29,429 bases of DNA from TC-15 sp034437275. GTDB taxonomy: Bacteria; Chloroflexota; Anaerolineae; Aggregatilineales; Aggregatilineaceae. The position numbers were made by a program, and so were the translations under genes. Of this stretch, positions 14,638 through 22,963 are shown one piece after another (within the stretch, counting starts at the first letter, position 1; every line of letters begins with the position of its first letter). The notes under the pieces were generated by a model. That model worked only from the letters and a program-made list of their open reading frames with translations. It had not been told where the DNA came from and searched no databases. The stretch spans positions 1-29,429 of the forward strand of contig DAOTUD010000108.1 in the NCBI GenBank assembly GCA_034437275.1. The letters are read 5' to 3'.

Positions 14638-15570
14638 ATGCCCAAAGGACCATCTTACGCTTATTTTGCAGGCCAGATCGTTCCCATCGAGCAGGCTAAG
14701 GTCAGCGTCATGACCCATGCGCTGAACTACGGCACCGGTGCATTTGGCGGCGTACGCGCCTACTGGAACGACGAGGACGACCAGCTCTATATTTTCCGGC
14801 CCCTGGACCACTTCCGGCGCGTGTTGAGTTCGGGCAAGATTCTGATGATGGACCTGCCCTATACCCCGGCGTCGATGCTGGAGATTTTGCTCAAACTGCT
14901 GCGCAAAGAGAACTATCGCGGTGAGGATGTCTACGTCCGGCCCTTGATCTACAAATCGTCGGAAGGGATCGGCGTCCGGCTGCACGACCTGGACGCGGAG
15001 TTCACCATGTTTGCGCTGCCGTTTGGCAGCTACATCCAGAACGAGGAAGGCTCGCGCGTGACGTTTTCCGCGTGGCGGCGCATCGACGACAACGCGATCC
15101 CGGCGCGCGGCAAGATCACCGGGGCCTATGCCAACTCGGCCCTGATCAAAACCGACGCCGCGCTGGCCGGGTTCGACGAAGCCCTGGTGCTGGACCAGTA
15201 CGGCCACATCTCCGAGGGCAGCGCCGAAAACTTCTTCATCATCCGCGACGGCGTGGCGATCACCCCGCCGCTGCACGCCAACATTCTCGAGGGCATCACG
15301 CGCCGCACGATCATGCACCTGCTGCAAGAGGAACTGAACGTCGAGGTCCAGGTCCGCGAGATCGACCGTACCGAGGTGTTCGTAGCCGACGAAGCGTTCT
15401 TCTGCGGGACCGGCGTGCAGGTCGTGGCGATCACCGAAGTCGATCACCGCGCGGTTGGCAACGGCCAGATGGGCCCCATCGTGCGCGACCTACGCGACCT
15501 CTACTTCCGCGTCGTGCGCGGCCAGGTCGCCCGCTACCAGGACTGGAACGTCCCGGTGTACACGTCCTAA
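14638..15570 (+). CDS. ilvE: Branched-chain amino-acid aminotransferase (class IV)
   Basis: A 310-residue PLP enzyme of fold type IV. It moves the amino group between leucine, isoleucine or valine and 2-oxoglutarate, the last step of branched-chain synthesis. The start region (VSVMTHALNYGTGAFGGVRAY) is the usual signature. Lys159 in ARGKITGAYANSAL is the PLP-binding lysine, and ISEGSAENFFII carries the conserved Glu. CGTGVQVVAITEVDHR near the end contacts the phosphate, as expected. A taggagcaag ribosome site lies before the ATG. It follows the acyltransferase gene after 52 bases and is probably in the same transcript or close to it. Its last 81 bases overlap, on the other strand, the end of the small membrane protein gene at 15490-16065. 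Confidence 0.95.
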   Translation: MPKGPSYAYFAGQIVPIEQAKVSVMTHALNYGTGAFGGVRAYWNDEDDQLYIFRPLDHFRRVLSSGKILMMDLPYTPASMLEILLKLLRKENYRGEDVYVRPLIYKSSEGIGVRLHDLDAEFTMFALPFGSYIQNEEGSRVTFSAWRRIDDNAIPARGKITGAYANSALIKTDAALAGFDEALVLDQYGHISEGSAENFFIIRDGVAITPPLHANILEGITRRTIMHLLQEELNVEVQVREIDRTEVFVADEAFFCGTGVQVVAITEVDHRAVGNGQMGPIVRDLRDLYFRVVRGQVARYQDWNVPVYTS

Positions 15571-16065
15571 CCGCAGCGCGAGGCGCGCCAGCACCAACAC
15601 CATGCCCGTCGTCTGGGGCAGCCATTCACGATACAGGAACGCGATTTCGGATACATCGACATCCTGTTGATCGAAATACCACCGCGCGAACATATAAACT
15701 GCCCCAGACACCCCGGCCAGAATCCCCAGCGCGCGCACGCCGCCGCTTTCGGTGGACCCGGCCATGATCAGCGGTGCGGTAAACATCGCCGCCCGGAGCA
15801 TGTAAGTGCCGATGAATATCTTGGCGTGGTAATCCTCGGGCGTGTACTTGCCCGGGTCCATGACATAGCCAAAGGCGTAGGTCTTGTCCATCAGGACCGA
15901 AATGATCACCACAATGCTCAATGCCGTGCCAAACGCCGAGCCTTCCGGCTGGGCCACCAACAGCGCGACGTTGAGCAGGAAAATCCAGTACAGGCTGAGG
16001 TCCCATATCAAATCGTCGGTCAGCCATAACGCATCTACCATCTGCTTGAGATCATCACCGGACAT
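15490..16065 (-). CDS. Four-TM membrane protein of unknown function
   Basis: A 191-residue protein with four hydrophobic helices: LSLYWIFLLNVALLVAQ, TALSIVVIISVLMDKTYAFGYV, KIFIGTYMLRAAMFTAPLIMAG and GVRALGILAGVSGAVYMFARW. A charged N-terminus precedes them and a basic tail follows. The ATG has a good aggag site 7 bases ahead. The last 27 residues are encoded opposite the 3' end of ilvE and look like unselected readthrough (RVHRDVPVLVAGDL), so the ancestral stop codon may have been lost. I do not recognise the family. It sits alone between ilvE and the sigma factor gene. Confidence 0.7.
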   Translation of the reverse strand: MSGDDLKQMVDALWLTDDLIWDLSLYWIFLLNVALLVAQPEGSAFGTALSIVVIISVLMDKTYAFGYVMDPGKYTPEDYHAKIFIGTYMLRAAMFTAPLIMAGSTESGGVRALGILAGVSGAVYMFARWYFDQQDVDVSEIAFLYREWLPQTTGMVLVLARLALRLGRVHRDVPVLVAGDLAAHDAEVEVA

Positions 16066-16163
16066 AATTGGCTCCTCACACTATAAAACCAGCATAAATA
16101 TACCGTATGCAAACCATTGTACTCAATATTGGTTGCGCTTAAAAGCGTGGGGCGGGCCGAATC

Positions 16164-16190
16164 AAAACAGGCCGGAGATTTCCCGGCCTG
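16164..16190 (-). terminator. Intrinsic terminator of the sigma factor gene
   Basis: An 8-bp GC-rich stem (caggccgg at 16168-16175, ccggcctg at 16183-16190) with a 7-base loop is followed on the minus strand by TTTTG. It lies 42 bases after the stop codon at 16232. Confidence 0.8.
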
Positions 16191-16231
16191 GGGTGCGATA
16201 GCAGCTAAGGGTTGGCTCAATATGGGGACAA

Positions 16232-17386
16232 TCAGATCAAATAGTCGCGCAGGTTATGCGCCAGGCGCGGATGGCGCAGCCGGCGCAGCGCCTCTTTTTC
16301 GAGCTGCCGGATGCGCTCGCGGCTCAGCCCAAATTTGTTGGCGATCTCCTCGAGCGTATGCGGTTCGCCGCCGCCCAGCCCAAACCGCAGCCGCAAAATA
16401 TGGCTCTGGCGCGGCGTGAGTTCGCTGAGCACTTCTTCTATCGTTTCCTGGAGCAAATGCTGGGTGGCCGCCTCGACCGGGCTGGGCGATTCCTGGTCTT
16501 CGATGAAGTCGCCGAACTCGCTGTCCCCGTCGTCACCCACCGGGCGCTCTAGCGCGATGGCGTGCTGGCTGGCGTCCATCATGCCGCGCACGCTTTCGGG
16601 CGGCAGTTCCATCTCTTTGGCGATCTCTTCGGGGGTGGGGCGGTGGCCGAGGGTTTGCTCCAGCACCTGCGCGGTGCGGTACATCTGGCGGATGCGTTCG
16701 GTCATGTGCAGCGGAATGCGGATCGTGCGCGTCTTTTGCGCCAGCGCCCGCGTGATCGCCTGCCGGATCCACCACGTCGCATACGTACTAAAGCGGTTGC
16801 CTCGCTTGTAATCATACTTGTCAACCGCCCGCATCAAACCGACATTGCCTTCCTGTATCAGGTCCGGGAAGGGAAGCCCCTGGCCCATGTACCGTTTGGC
16901 AATGCTGACGACCAGGCGCGTATTGGCCCGCCCGAGGTGTTCGCGGGCGGCCTGCCCATCTTTGATCAGGCTTTGCAGCCATTCGCATTCGCTGGAATAG
17001 GAGGGCACTTCGCGCAGTCGTTCGCTGGCTTCGCGGCCCAACTCGATCCGTTTGGCCAGCTCGATCTCTTCCTGGGCGGTCAGCAGCGGTTCTTGCGCCA
17101 TCTGGCGAAAGTACAACCCGACCGGGTCATCCGCCGAGACCGCGTTAATGTCACCCACGCCCGGATCATGCGACTCTTCTTCGGACTCGAACTCGCGATT
17201 CTGGCGGTCGATATCTTCGTCCTGGTCCGACTCGTTCTGGCGCAGCTCAATGCCCAGTTCGTCGAGTTCGTCCAAAACGGATTCAATGGCGTTCACATCG
17301 TCGCTGTCATCATCTAAAAGTTCTAGCACATCCTCAAACGTGACATAGCCACGTTGATCGGCGCGATTCATCAGTTCCTGTATCAC
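16232..17386 (-). CDS. rpoD: RNA polymerase sigma factor, RpoD/SigA (group 1-like)
   Basis: A 384-residue sigma-70 factor. Residues 1-48 look like a true region 1.1 (RGYVTFEDVLELLDDDSDDV, LDELDELGIEL), followed by an acidic linker to about 85. Region 1.2 (DPVGLYFRQMAQEPLLTAQE) is at 87-106. Region 2 (LVVSIAKRYMGQGLPFPDLI, then RFSTYATWWIRQAITRAL) is at about 155-220 and holds the -10 recognition helix. Region 3 follows. Region 4 (LTPRQSHILRLRFGLGGGEP then LEEIANKFGLSRERIRQLEK) is near 320-365 and reads the -35 box. The start is GTG with aggagg 14 bases ahead; no better start is seen. The promoter is probably TGCTATAAT at 17501-17509, giving a leader of about 108 bases. Presence of region 1.1 argues for the housekeeping factor; a group-2 paralogue is possible. 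Confidence 0.93.
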   Translation of the reverse strand: MIQELMNRADQRGYVTFEDVLELLDDDSDDVNAIESVLDELDELGIELRQNESDQDEDIDRQNREFESEEESHDPGVGDINAVSADDPVGLYFRQMAQEPLLTAQEEIELAKRIELGREASERLREVPSYSSECEWLQSLIKDGQAAREHLGRANTRLVVSIAKRYMGQGLPFPDLIQEGNVGLMRAVDKYDYKRGNRFSTYATWWIRQAITRALAQKTRTIRIPLHMTERIRQMYRTAQVLEQTLGHRPTPEEIAKEMELPPESVRGMMDASQHAIALERPVGDDGDSEFGDFIEDQESPSPVEAATQHLLQETIEEVLSELTPRQSHILRLRFGLGGGEPHTLEEIANKFGLSRERIRQLEKEALRRLRHPRLAHNLRDYLI

Positions 17387-17500
17387 TTTGCGTCCCGTTG
17401 CCTCCTGAGGTATTGCTGACCGGAACCTTGTCGTATACCAATACGGTCAATTGCCTGCCTAAGTACCGCATCAGCTTATTGATGTTAGGAGAACACTCAG

Positions 17501-17509
17501 ATTATAGCA
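17501..17509 (-). promoter_or_regulatory. Extended -10 promoter (TGCTATAAT) for the sigma factor gene
   Basis: On the minus strand TGCTATAAT reads from 17509 to 17501. The start point would be near 17494, leaving a 108-base leader before the GTG at 17386. The -35 region (ttcccc at 17 bases) is poor. The gap 17387-17651 also holds an AT-rich stretch (17560-17650) but no gene that I can see. Confidence 0.5.
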
Positions 17510-17576
17510 TGTTTTGAATCGGTGGGGAAGCCCGGAATAGAACCACTGATTATACCCTCATGTTGCTGAAAAATGC

Positions 17577-17622
17577 TAAAAATGGACATGTTTAGTTTAG
17601 GAAAATTATTTTTTAATGTCCA
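17577..17622 (-). terminator. Possible terminator after the DinB/membrane-protein operon
   Basis: tggacat (17583-17589) and atgtcca (17616-17622) form a 7-bp stem, followed on the minus strand by six T residues (17582-17577). The 26-base AT-rich loop makes it weak. It lies 30 bases after the stop at 17652. Confidence 0.35.
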
Positions 17623-17651
17623 GTTAATTTTACTAATTTCACGAAACCTTA

Positions 17652-18167
17652 TTACTCATGACGATCCGACAGGCTAACGAGTGGCACGCGCCGGTAAAAC
17701 GCGCGGGCCGGGGCACGGTTGAGGTACCAGATCACGTACAGCGGCACCAGCAGACTGCCCGGCAGCCAGCAGCGCAGCAGATAGTCGCGCTGGACGTCCT
17801 GCGCCTGCCCGCCGAAAATCTGGTTCACGTCGGTGGTCCACGCCTCGACAACTCGCAGCAGCGTGATGCCCGTCGCCAGCAGGATCGCGCCCATCAACAC
17901 AAAGCGGATCCAGGGCGGTCGGCCCCACCACGCCAGCCCACAGATCACCAGCATCACCCCGCCATAGATGGCCTGGACCCACTTCCAGGTGCCGATATCG
18001 ACTTCCCCCTGGATGAAGGCTTCGCTAGTGGTCATGTCCAGGCGGTGCATAAAATACGTTTCCAGGATCGGCAGCACGCCGTACAGCAGCGCGGTAGCGA
18101 CAATCGCCAGCGTGATGCCCAGTGGCCGGTGGATGCGTTCGGCCCGCGATGGACGGGAGCTAGCCAT
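17652..18167 (-). CDS. Small multi-pass membrane protein of unknown function
   Basis: A 171-residue protein with four hydrophobic helices: LGITLAIVATALLYGVLPIL, WVQAIYGGVMLVICGLAWWG, IRFVLMGAILLATGITLLRV and LPGSLLVPLYVIWYL. The N-terminus is short and basic, and there is a short acidic-basic tail. I chose the ATG at 18167, because ggagg lies 9 bases ahead. It overlaps the upstream gene's end by 8 bases, so translation is coupled. A longer frame to 18338 would encode a Cys/Arg/Pro-rich stretch that is only the shadow of the neighbouring gene. I do not recognise the family. The partner gene at 18160-19410 is also a membrane protein, so a two-subunit complex is possible. Confidence 0.75.
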   Translation of the reverse strand: MASSRPSRAERIHRPLGITLAIVATALLYGVLPILETYFMHRLDMTTSEAFIQGEVDIGTWKWVQAIYGGVMLVICGLAWWGRPPWIRFVLMGAILLATGITLLRVVEAWTTDVNQIFGGQAQDVQRDYLLRCWLPGSLLVPLYVIWYLNRAPARAFYRRVPLVSLSDRHE

Positions 18168-19410
18168 GCGGGCGATCCTCCGGCGGTTGGGGGGCGGGCG
18201 GGGTGTCGTCGAGTTGGGTGTGCGTCTCGGACGCCACCGGCACACCGGGCGGGGTCTGGGTCGCCCCCACGACGGGCGCATCCGGATCGGGCAGCAGCAC
18301 CGAGAGCACCACGAAGCCGAAGCCGAACACGACCACAATCGCGGCGTTGACGAGCACCGGCCAGGTAAACTCGCCCACGATCAGGCGCATCATGCCATTG
18401 GCCAGCACTTCGGCGACGATATCACCGCCGACGGCGAACCCCTCCTCGACCTCGCCGCGCGACTCCATGCGGATGTCGGACGTCAGCAGCGGGAGCAGCA
18501 GCAGCGGCACCAGCGTGAACAGGCTGCCGATGATCAGCGGCCAGCCCATCCAGCGGAAGAACATCTTGGACGACCGCACCGAGACGATCACGACCAGCGC
18601 CAGCAGTGAGGCCGGGATCAAAAACACCAGGATCAGCAGCCGCTGCCACAGCCGGACCGAGGCGCGGAAGCGGTCGAGTTCGGCATCGGTGAACGTTTCG
18701 TCGTGATCCTCGGCTTGCAGGCGGGCTTCCTCCAGCAGGTCGAGGTTGCCCTTAGCCTCCAGTTCAACCGCCACCCGCATCCGTGCGCGGTCCAGCGCAT
18801 CTTTCAGCCACACATCGCACGGCTGCGCCGGGCTGGGATTCATCTGCACCGCACAGCGCGCGTCTTGTGGTGGGCGGCAGTAGGGAAACTCGCTCTTGCG
18901 CCGTTCGGCAAAGGCGACGAACTGGTCGAGTTGGTCCGGCTGGCAGGCGGGCAGCCGGTCGAACATCTGCTGGATGGCCTGTTCCCCCTGGGGACCGGCG
19001 AGCCGCTGTTGAATCTCGCGCGTGTGGAAGACCAGCTTCAAATCCGGGGCATCGCCATCCAGCCAGCGGAAGAAGTTATCCAGGTTCGCCTCTACTTCGC
19101 TGCGCACCCAGCTGCCGGGGACGACCTGGGGCGCGATATCTTCCCAGTCCGCATGGTCCAGCGCCTCGATGGTGCTCACCAGCGACAGTTCGCCCGGCTC
19201 CAGGTTGTCCTCCCCAACCAGCCCGTCGATCAGCGAGGGCAGCACGACCGGGATCAACTCGCGGTAAAAGCCCTCGTCGGCGAACAGATTTTTGTAGGTC
19301 TCTTCGCTGAGCGCGATTCGTTGGGTATGAAAGGTCCACATCGAACAGGGGAACAGCACCAGGAAGATAAAGACCAGCCCCAGCCCCATCGTTCGTCCCA
19401 GGCAACGCAT
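18160..19410 (-). CDS. Membrane protein with large extracytoplasmic loop, unknown function
   Basis: A 416-residue protein. An N-terminal helix (GLGLVFIFLVLFPCSMWTF) is followed by about 230 residues of polar, probably extracytoplasmic sequence. That part carries several Cys residues (PACQPDQ, FPYCRPPQDARCAV, QPCDVW), which might form disulphides. Three more helices follow (LLILVFLIPASLLALVVIV, WPLIIGSLFTLVPLLLLPLL, VLVNAAIVVVFGFGFVVLSVLL), and a Pro/Thr-rich tail ends the protein. The ATG has aggag 7 bases ahead, overlapping the preceding stop. The gene lies 9 bases after the DinB-like gene and overlaps the next gene by 8. I do not recognise the family; similar four-helix proteins with a long loop occur in Chloroflexota (recollection, not tested). 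Confidence 0.8.
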   Translation of the reverse strand: MRCLGRTMGLGLVFIFLVLFPCSMWTFHTQRIALSEETYKNLFADEGFYRELIPVVLPSLIDGLVGEDNLEPGELSLVSTIEALDHADWEDIAPQVVPGSWVRSEVEANLDNFFRWLDGDAPDLKLVFHTREIQQRLAGPQGEQAIQQMFDRLPACQPDQLDQFVAFAERRKSEFPYCRPPQDARCAVQMNPSPAQPCDVWLKDALDRARMRVAVELEAKGNLDLLEEARLQAEDHDETFTDAELDRFRASVRLWQRLLILVFLIPASLLALVVIVSVRSSKMFFRWMGWPLIIGSLFTLVPLLLLPLLTSDIRMESRGEVEEGFAVGGDIVAEVLANGMMRLIVGEFTWPVLVNAAIVVVFGFGFVVLSVLLPDPDAPVVGATQTPPGVPVASETHTQLDDTPPAPQPPEDRPHG

Positions 19411-19419
19411 AACAAACTC

Positions 19420-19905
19420 CTAAATGTTTTCGGCTTCGCGCCAGGCGGTGATATCGTCGGCGTGTTCTTCTTCGTGCCAGACAGCCGTTTCCATGATCAG
19501 GTAGCTCAACGGCTCGCCCTCCATCCAGGGAAAGCGGCGGTTATCGTCGAGCGTCTTGTCGGCGAGGTCTTGCACGACCTTGATCAAGTGCTTGTGCACG
19601 CCCTGGAAATCGGCCCACACCGCTTCGAGCGAGCGTGAAGCATTGGTGTGATATTGCTCTTCGTTCCATCCCTCGATATCATCTATTTCTACAATACGTG
19701 GGGGACGGCTTTTATGTTGCTCGAGTTTGGATAATGTGGTGACCAGTTCGGCCTCCCAGGCGACGAGATGCGCCATCACGTCCTTCACCGACCAGTACCC
19801 AACGGCCCCGGGCCGGAGCAGTTGCTCGTCGGTGAGGCCGTCGATCGCCTCCAGAAACGTCGCGCGGGCGGCCCGTAGGTCTGAGATAATCGCTGCTGTT
19901 GGCAT
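19420..19905 (-). CDS. DinB/ClbS-DfsB-like four-helix protein
   Basis: A 161-residue protein with the DinB-like pattern: an N-terminal helix (ISDLRAARATFLEAIDGLTD), a GYWSVKDVMAHLVAWE segment that supplies the first metal His, and the C-terminal ETAVWHEEEHADDITAW supplying two more. This fits the ClbS/DfsB branch, small metal-dependent or hydrolase-like proteins; ClbS protects its producer against colibactin, but most relatives have no known substrate. The length is normal. The ATG at 19905 has a G-rich site (agggg) close to it. It is the first gene of a three-gene unit with two membrane proteins and has a good promoter at 19955-19984. It is divergent from the calcium-type ATPase. Confidence 0.85.
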   Translation of the reverse strand: MPTAAIISDLRAARATFLEAIDGLTDEQLLRPGAVGYWSVKDVMAHLVAWEAELVTTLSKLEQHKSRPPRIVEIDDIEGWNEEQYHTNASRSLEAVWADFQGVHKHLIKVVQDLADKTLDDNRRFPWMEGEPLSYLIMETAVWHEEEHADDITAWREAENI

Positions 19906-19954
19906 AGCCCCTGTCGCTTTATGCTGTGTATGCTATTATCGAATCCATGTGGGC

Positions 19955-19984
19955 ATTATAGCATTACGCCGCGCACAAACTCAA
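19955..19984 (-). promoter_or_regulatory. Promoter of the DinB-like operon
   Basis: On the minus strand TTGAGT (19984-19979) and TATAAT (19960-19955) are 18 bases apart, and the -10 is extended (TGCTATAAT, 19963-19955). Transcription would begin near 19948, 43 bases before the ATG at 19905. Confidence 0.6.
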
Positions 19985-19992
19985 CCGGCCCG

Positions 19993-20011
19993 CCCCCTAA
20001 ACTTTAGGGGG
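19993..20011. promoter_or_regulatory. Perfect 9-1-9 palindrome between two divergent promoters
   Basis: The 19-base sequence ccccctaaa-c-tttaggggg is perfectly symmetric. It lies just upstream of the -35 of the DinB-like operon and about 38-56 bases before the -10 of the ATPase gene. This position would suit an operator or a shared regulatory site. A second G/C run (gggggaagcccccc) follows directly. It could instead be a relic of a palindromic repeat. Confidence 0.4.
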
Positions 20012-20045
20012 AAGCCCCCCATATGCGGAGCTTTGCAGTAAAATT

Positions 20046-20054
20046 TGCTATGAT
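20046..20054 (+). promoter_or_regulatory. Candidate extended -10 for the calcium-type ATPase gene
   Basis: TGCTATGAT carries the TGn extension and a -10 with one mismatch to TATAAT. The start would be near 20061, 26 bases before the ATG at 20087. This argues against the in-frame ATG at 20063 as the true start. No good -35 is seen. Confidence 0.4.
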
Positions 20055-20086
20055 TTACGGCAATGGGGGAAAGGAACCTACCAATT

Positions 20087-22918
20087 ATGAGCGAACGAGA
20101 ACAAGACAAACAAGAAAAGTGGTACGTCATGTCCGGCGATGAGGTGCTGGACAAGCTAGACACCGATCTACAGAGTGGGTTGAGCGAACAGGACGCCCGC
20201 CAGCGGTTGGACACGCACGGCAAAAACGAACTCCCGCGCGAGGGCGGCACCTCGCTGTGGGAACTGCTGATCAGCCAGTTCACCAGCGTGATGGTGCTGG
20301 TGCTGCTGGCGGCGGCGGTGGTGTCGATCTTCATCGGCGACACCAAAGACGCCGTGGTGATCATGGCGATTGTGGTGCTGAACGCGGCGCTGGGCTTCTT
20401 CCAGGAATACCAGGCCGAGCAAGCCCTGGCCGCGTTGGGCGCGATGCAAACGCCGCAGGTGCAGGTCCGCCGGAATGGGCAGGTCCAATCGGTGAGCGCG
20501 ACCGACCTGGTGCCGGGCGATATTGTGCTGCTCGACGCCGGGGACCGCGTGCCCGCCGATGGCCGCCTGATCGAAGCCGTCAACCTGCAAGTTGACGAAT
20601 CCGCGCTGACCGGCGAGTCGCTGGCCGTTCAAAAATGGGCCGAACCGCTGGAGGACACCGCTCCACCGCTGGCGCTGGCCGACCAGCATAATCTGGCATT
20701 TATGGGCACCGCAGTCACCTATGGTCGCGGCGTGCTGGCTGTCACCGGAACCGGACTCAAGACGCAGCTTGGCAACATCGCGGCGCTGCTGCAAGGCGTC
20801 GAAAAAGGCCGCACCCCGCTGCAGGAGCGGCTGGAGCGTGTGGGCTTCATCCTGGCCGGGGCGGCGCTGGCCGTGTGCGCCCTGGTGTTCATCGCGGGCG
20901 TGGCGCGCGGCGAGGATGTCGAGCAAATGCTGCTGACCGCGATCAGCCTGGCCGTGGCCGCGATCCCGGAGGGGCTGCCCGCCGTGATCACGATTGCGCT
21001 GGCATTGGGCGCGCGCCGCATGATCCAGCGGCAAGCGTTGATCCGCAAACTCCCCGCTGTCGAGACGCTGGGCGCGGTGTCGGTCATCTGCTCGGACAAA
21101 ACCGGCACGCTGACCCGCAATGAAATGACCGTCACCACGCTGGCCCTGCCCGGACATAACGACGTGGCGGTGAGCGGCGTCGGCTACCAGCCGGTCGGTA
21201 GCTTCTACGATGGGGTCGATAGAATGGTCAAGCTGAACCCCGTCAACGACGATGTGCTGGCCCGCATCCTGAAGGCGGCAGCACTCAACACCGACGCCTA
21301 CCTGGAGCAGAACGTCGAAACCGAGCGCTGGGAAGTGGTGGGCGACACCACCGAGGGCGCGCTGCTGGTGCTGGCCGGGAAAGCCGGGTGGAGCCGGTCC
21401 ACGCTGGAGGACGATCTGCCGCGTGTCGCCGAGCTGCCGTTTTCCTCGGAGCGCAAGGCGATGACCACCATCCACCAGCCGAAGGGACGCTTCGCGGCGC
21501 AGTTGTTCGAGGAGGCCGGGTATGTGTCCTTCACCAAAGGCGCACCCGACCGCCTGTTGGAATGGGCCGCCCAGGAAACCACGCCCGATGGCCCGTCGCC
21601 GCTGACCCCGGAACGCATCGACGCGTGGCAGCGCCAGATCGACAAGATGGCCAGCGAAGGGCTGCGCGTGATCGGCGTCGGCTATCGTCCGCTGTCGGAA
21701 GTCCCGGACGAGTTGGAACCCGAAGTCCTGGAACGCGACCTGACCCTGCTCGGCCTGATCGGCATCGTGGACCCGCCGCGCCGCGAGGCCAGAGACGCCG
21801 TGCAGGTCGCAGCGGACGCCGGGATCCGCTCTATCATGATCACCGGTGACCACAAGCTCACTGCGGTGGCGATTGCCAAAGACCTGGGCATCATGCATCC
21901 CGCTGACCGGGCGCTGACCGGCGTCGACCTGGACCACATGTCGCCGGACGAGCTGCGCGCGGCGGTGCTGGACACGTCCGTCTACGCCCGCGTGTCGCCG
22001 GAGCACAAGCTGCGCGTGGTGGAGGCGCTGCAATCGCACGGCAAGATCGTCGCCATGACCGGCGACGGTGTCAACGATGCCCCGGCCCTCAAGCAGGCCA
22101 GCATCGGCGTGGCGATGGGCATCACCGGCACGGATGTTTCGCAGGGGGCCGCCGATATGGTACTGACCGACGACAACTTCGCCAGCATCGTCGCGGCGGT
22201 CGAGGAAGGCCGCACCATCTACGACAACATCCGCAAGTTCATTCGCTACCTGCTGAGCACCAACACCGGCGAGATCGTGTCGATGTTCGCCGCGCTGGTG
22301 ATCGGGCTGCGCGTGCCCTTGCTGGCGATCCAGATTCTGTGGATCAACCTGGTGACGGATGGCCTCCCGGCGATTGCGCTGGGCTTCGAGCCGAGCGAGC
22401 CGGACGTGATGAAGCGCAAACCCCGCCCGCGCAAGGAAAGTATCTTCGCGCACGGGGTCGGGCTGCACGTGATATGGGTCGGCCTGTGGATCGGCATCTG
22501 CACCCTGATCGGCTACGTGTGGATGCTGGACCGCTACGGCGGCGAGCTGTTCGACCCGAGCAGCGAGGCGCTGACGATGGCGCGCACGATGGCCTTCACG
22601 GTCCTGGCGCTGTCGCAGGTCTTCGAGGTGACGGCCATTCACGGCGGCGATGCCTCGTTCCTGCGCACTCCGCTGCACCGCAACATCCTGTTATGGCTGG
22701 CGGTCGTGGCGACCGGGCTGCTGCAGATGGTGGCGGTCTATGCGCCCTTCGCCCAGACGATCCTGGACACCGAAGCGCTGGACGCAACTGAACTGATCGT
22801 CGCGTGGCTGCTGGCCGCGTCGATCTTCCCCGCCGTCGAGGTGGAGAAATACCTGCGGCGGCGGCGCAAGCGGGCCGCCCAGGCGGCAGCCTCGCACCCG
22901 GCAGAAGCGGCGGCCTAG
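20087..22918 (+). CDS. P2A-type cation ATPase (calcium-transporting family)
   Basis: A 943-residue P-type ATPase that pumps a cation, most likely calcium, out of the cytoplasm using ATP. The N-terminal actuator domain begins with the cation-ATPase N motif (GLSEQDARQRLDTHGKNELP), and the actuator loop TGES is at 175-178. Helix M4 has PEGLP (294-298). The phosphorylated Asp337 lies in DKTGT. The hinge motifs ITGDHKLTAVAIA and TGDGVNDAP (about 657-665) follow. M5-M6 reads STNTGEIVSM then WINLVTDGLPAIALGFEPSE, close to the SERCA/PMR1 group rather than to heavy-metal or potassium pumps. I chose the ATG at 20087, because aaagga lies ahead of it and the ATG at 20063 lacks a ribosome site. Manganese or magnesium transport cannot be excluded. 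It is followed by a clear terminator. Confidence 0.95.
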   Translation: MSEREQDKQEKWYVMSGDEVLDKLDTDLQSGLSEQDARQRLDTHGKNELPREGGTSLWELLISQFTSVMVLVLLAAAVVSIFIGDTKDAVVIMAIVVLNAALGFFQEYQAEQALAALGAMQTPQVQVRRNGQVQSVSATDLVPGDIVLLDAGDRVPADGRLIEAVNLQVDESALTGESLAVQKWAEPLEDTAPPLALADQHNLAFMGTAVTYGRGVLAVTGTGLKTQLGNIAALLQGVEKGRTPLQERLERVGFILAGAALAVCALVFIAGVARGEDVEQMLLTAISLAVAAIPEGLPAVITIALALGARRMIQRQALIRKLPAVETLGAVSVICSDKTGTLTRNEMTVTTLALPGHNDVAVSGVGYQPVGSFYDGVDRMVKLNPVNDDVLARILKAAALNTDAYLEQNVETERWEVVGDTTEGALLVLAGKAGWSRSTLEDDLPRVAELPFSSERKAMTTIHQPKGRFAAQLFEEAGYVSFTKGAPDRLLEWAAQETTPDGPSPLTPERIDAWQRQIDKMASEGLRVIGVGYRPLSEVPDELEPEVLERDLTLLGLIGIVDPPRREARDAVQVAADAGIRSIMITGDHKLTAVAIAKDLGIMHPADRALTGVDLDHMSPDELRAAVLDTSVYARVSPEHKLRVVEALQSHGKIVAMTGDGVNDAPALKQASIGVAMGITGTDVSQGAADMVLTDDNFASIVAAVEEGRTIYDNIRKFIRYLLSTNTGEIVSMFAALVIGLRVPLLAIQILWINLVTDGLPAIALGFEPSEPDVMKRKPRPRKESIFAHGVGLHVIWVGLWIGICTLIGYVWMLDRYGGELFDPSSEALTMARTMAFTVLALSQVFEVTAIHGGDASFLRTPLHRNILLWLAVVATGLLQMVAVYAPFAQTILDTEALDATELIVAWLLAASIFPAVEVEKYLRRRRKRAAQAAASHPAEAAA

Positions 22919-22963
22919 CCCCGTACCCCAGAATAAGCGGGGCAAAACTTTCGCTAATGTGAA

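Noticed and set aside
17387..17651. Search for a tRNA or small RNA gene in the largest gap
   Set aside because: I saw no cloverleaf or conserved RNA motif; the gap holds the sigma-factor promoter and leader and an AT-rich stretch with a weak hairpin.
18168..18338. Longer N-terminus for the 171-residue membrane protein
   Set aside because: The added 57 residues are a Cys/Arg/Pro-rich shadow of the upstream gene; the ATG at 18167 has a proper ggagg site.
20168..22678. Long open frame of over 800 codons on the minus strand opposite the P-type ATPase gene
   Set aside because: The predicted sequence is rich in His, Gln, Arg and Asp with no hydrophobic core or known motif, as expected for the antisense of a GC-rich gene; the plus-strand frame carries all P-type ATPase motifs.
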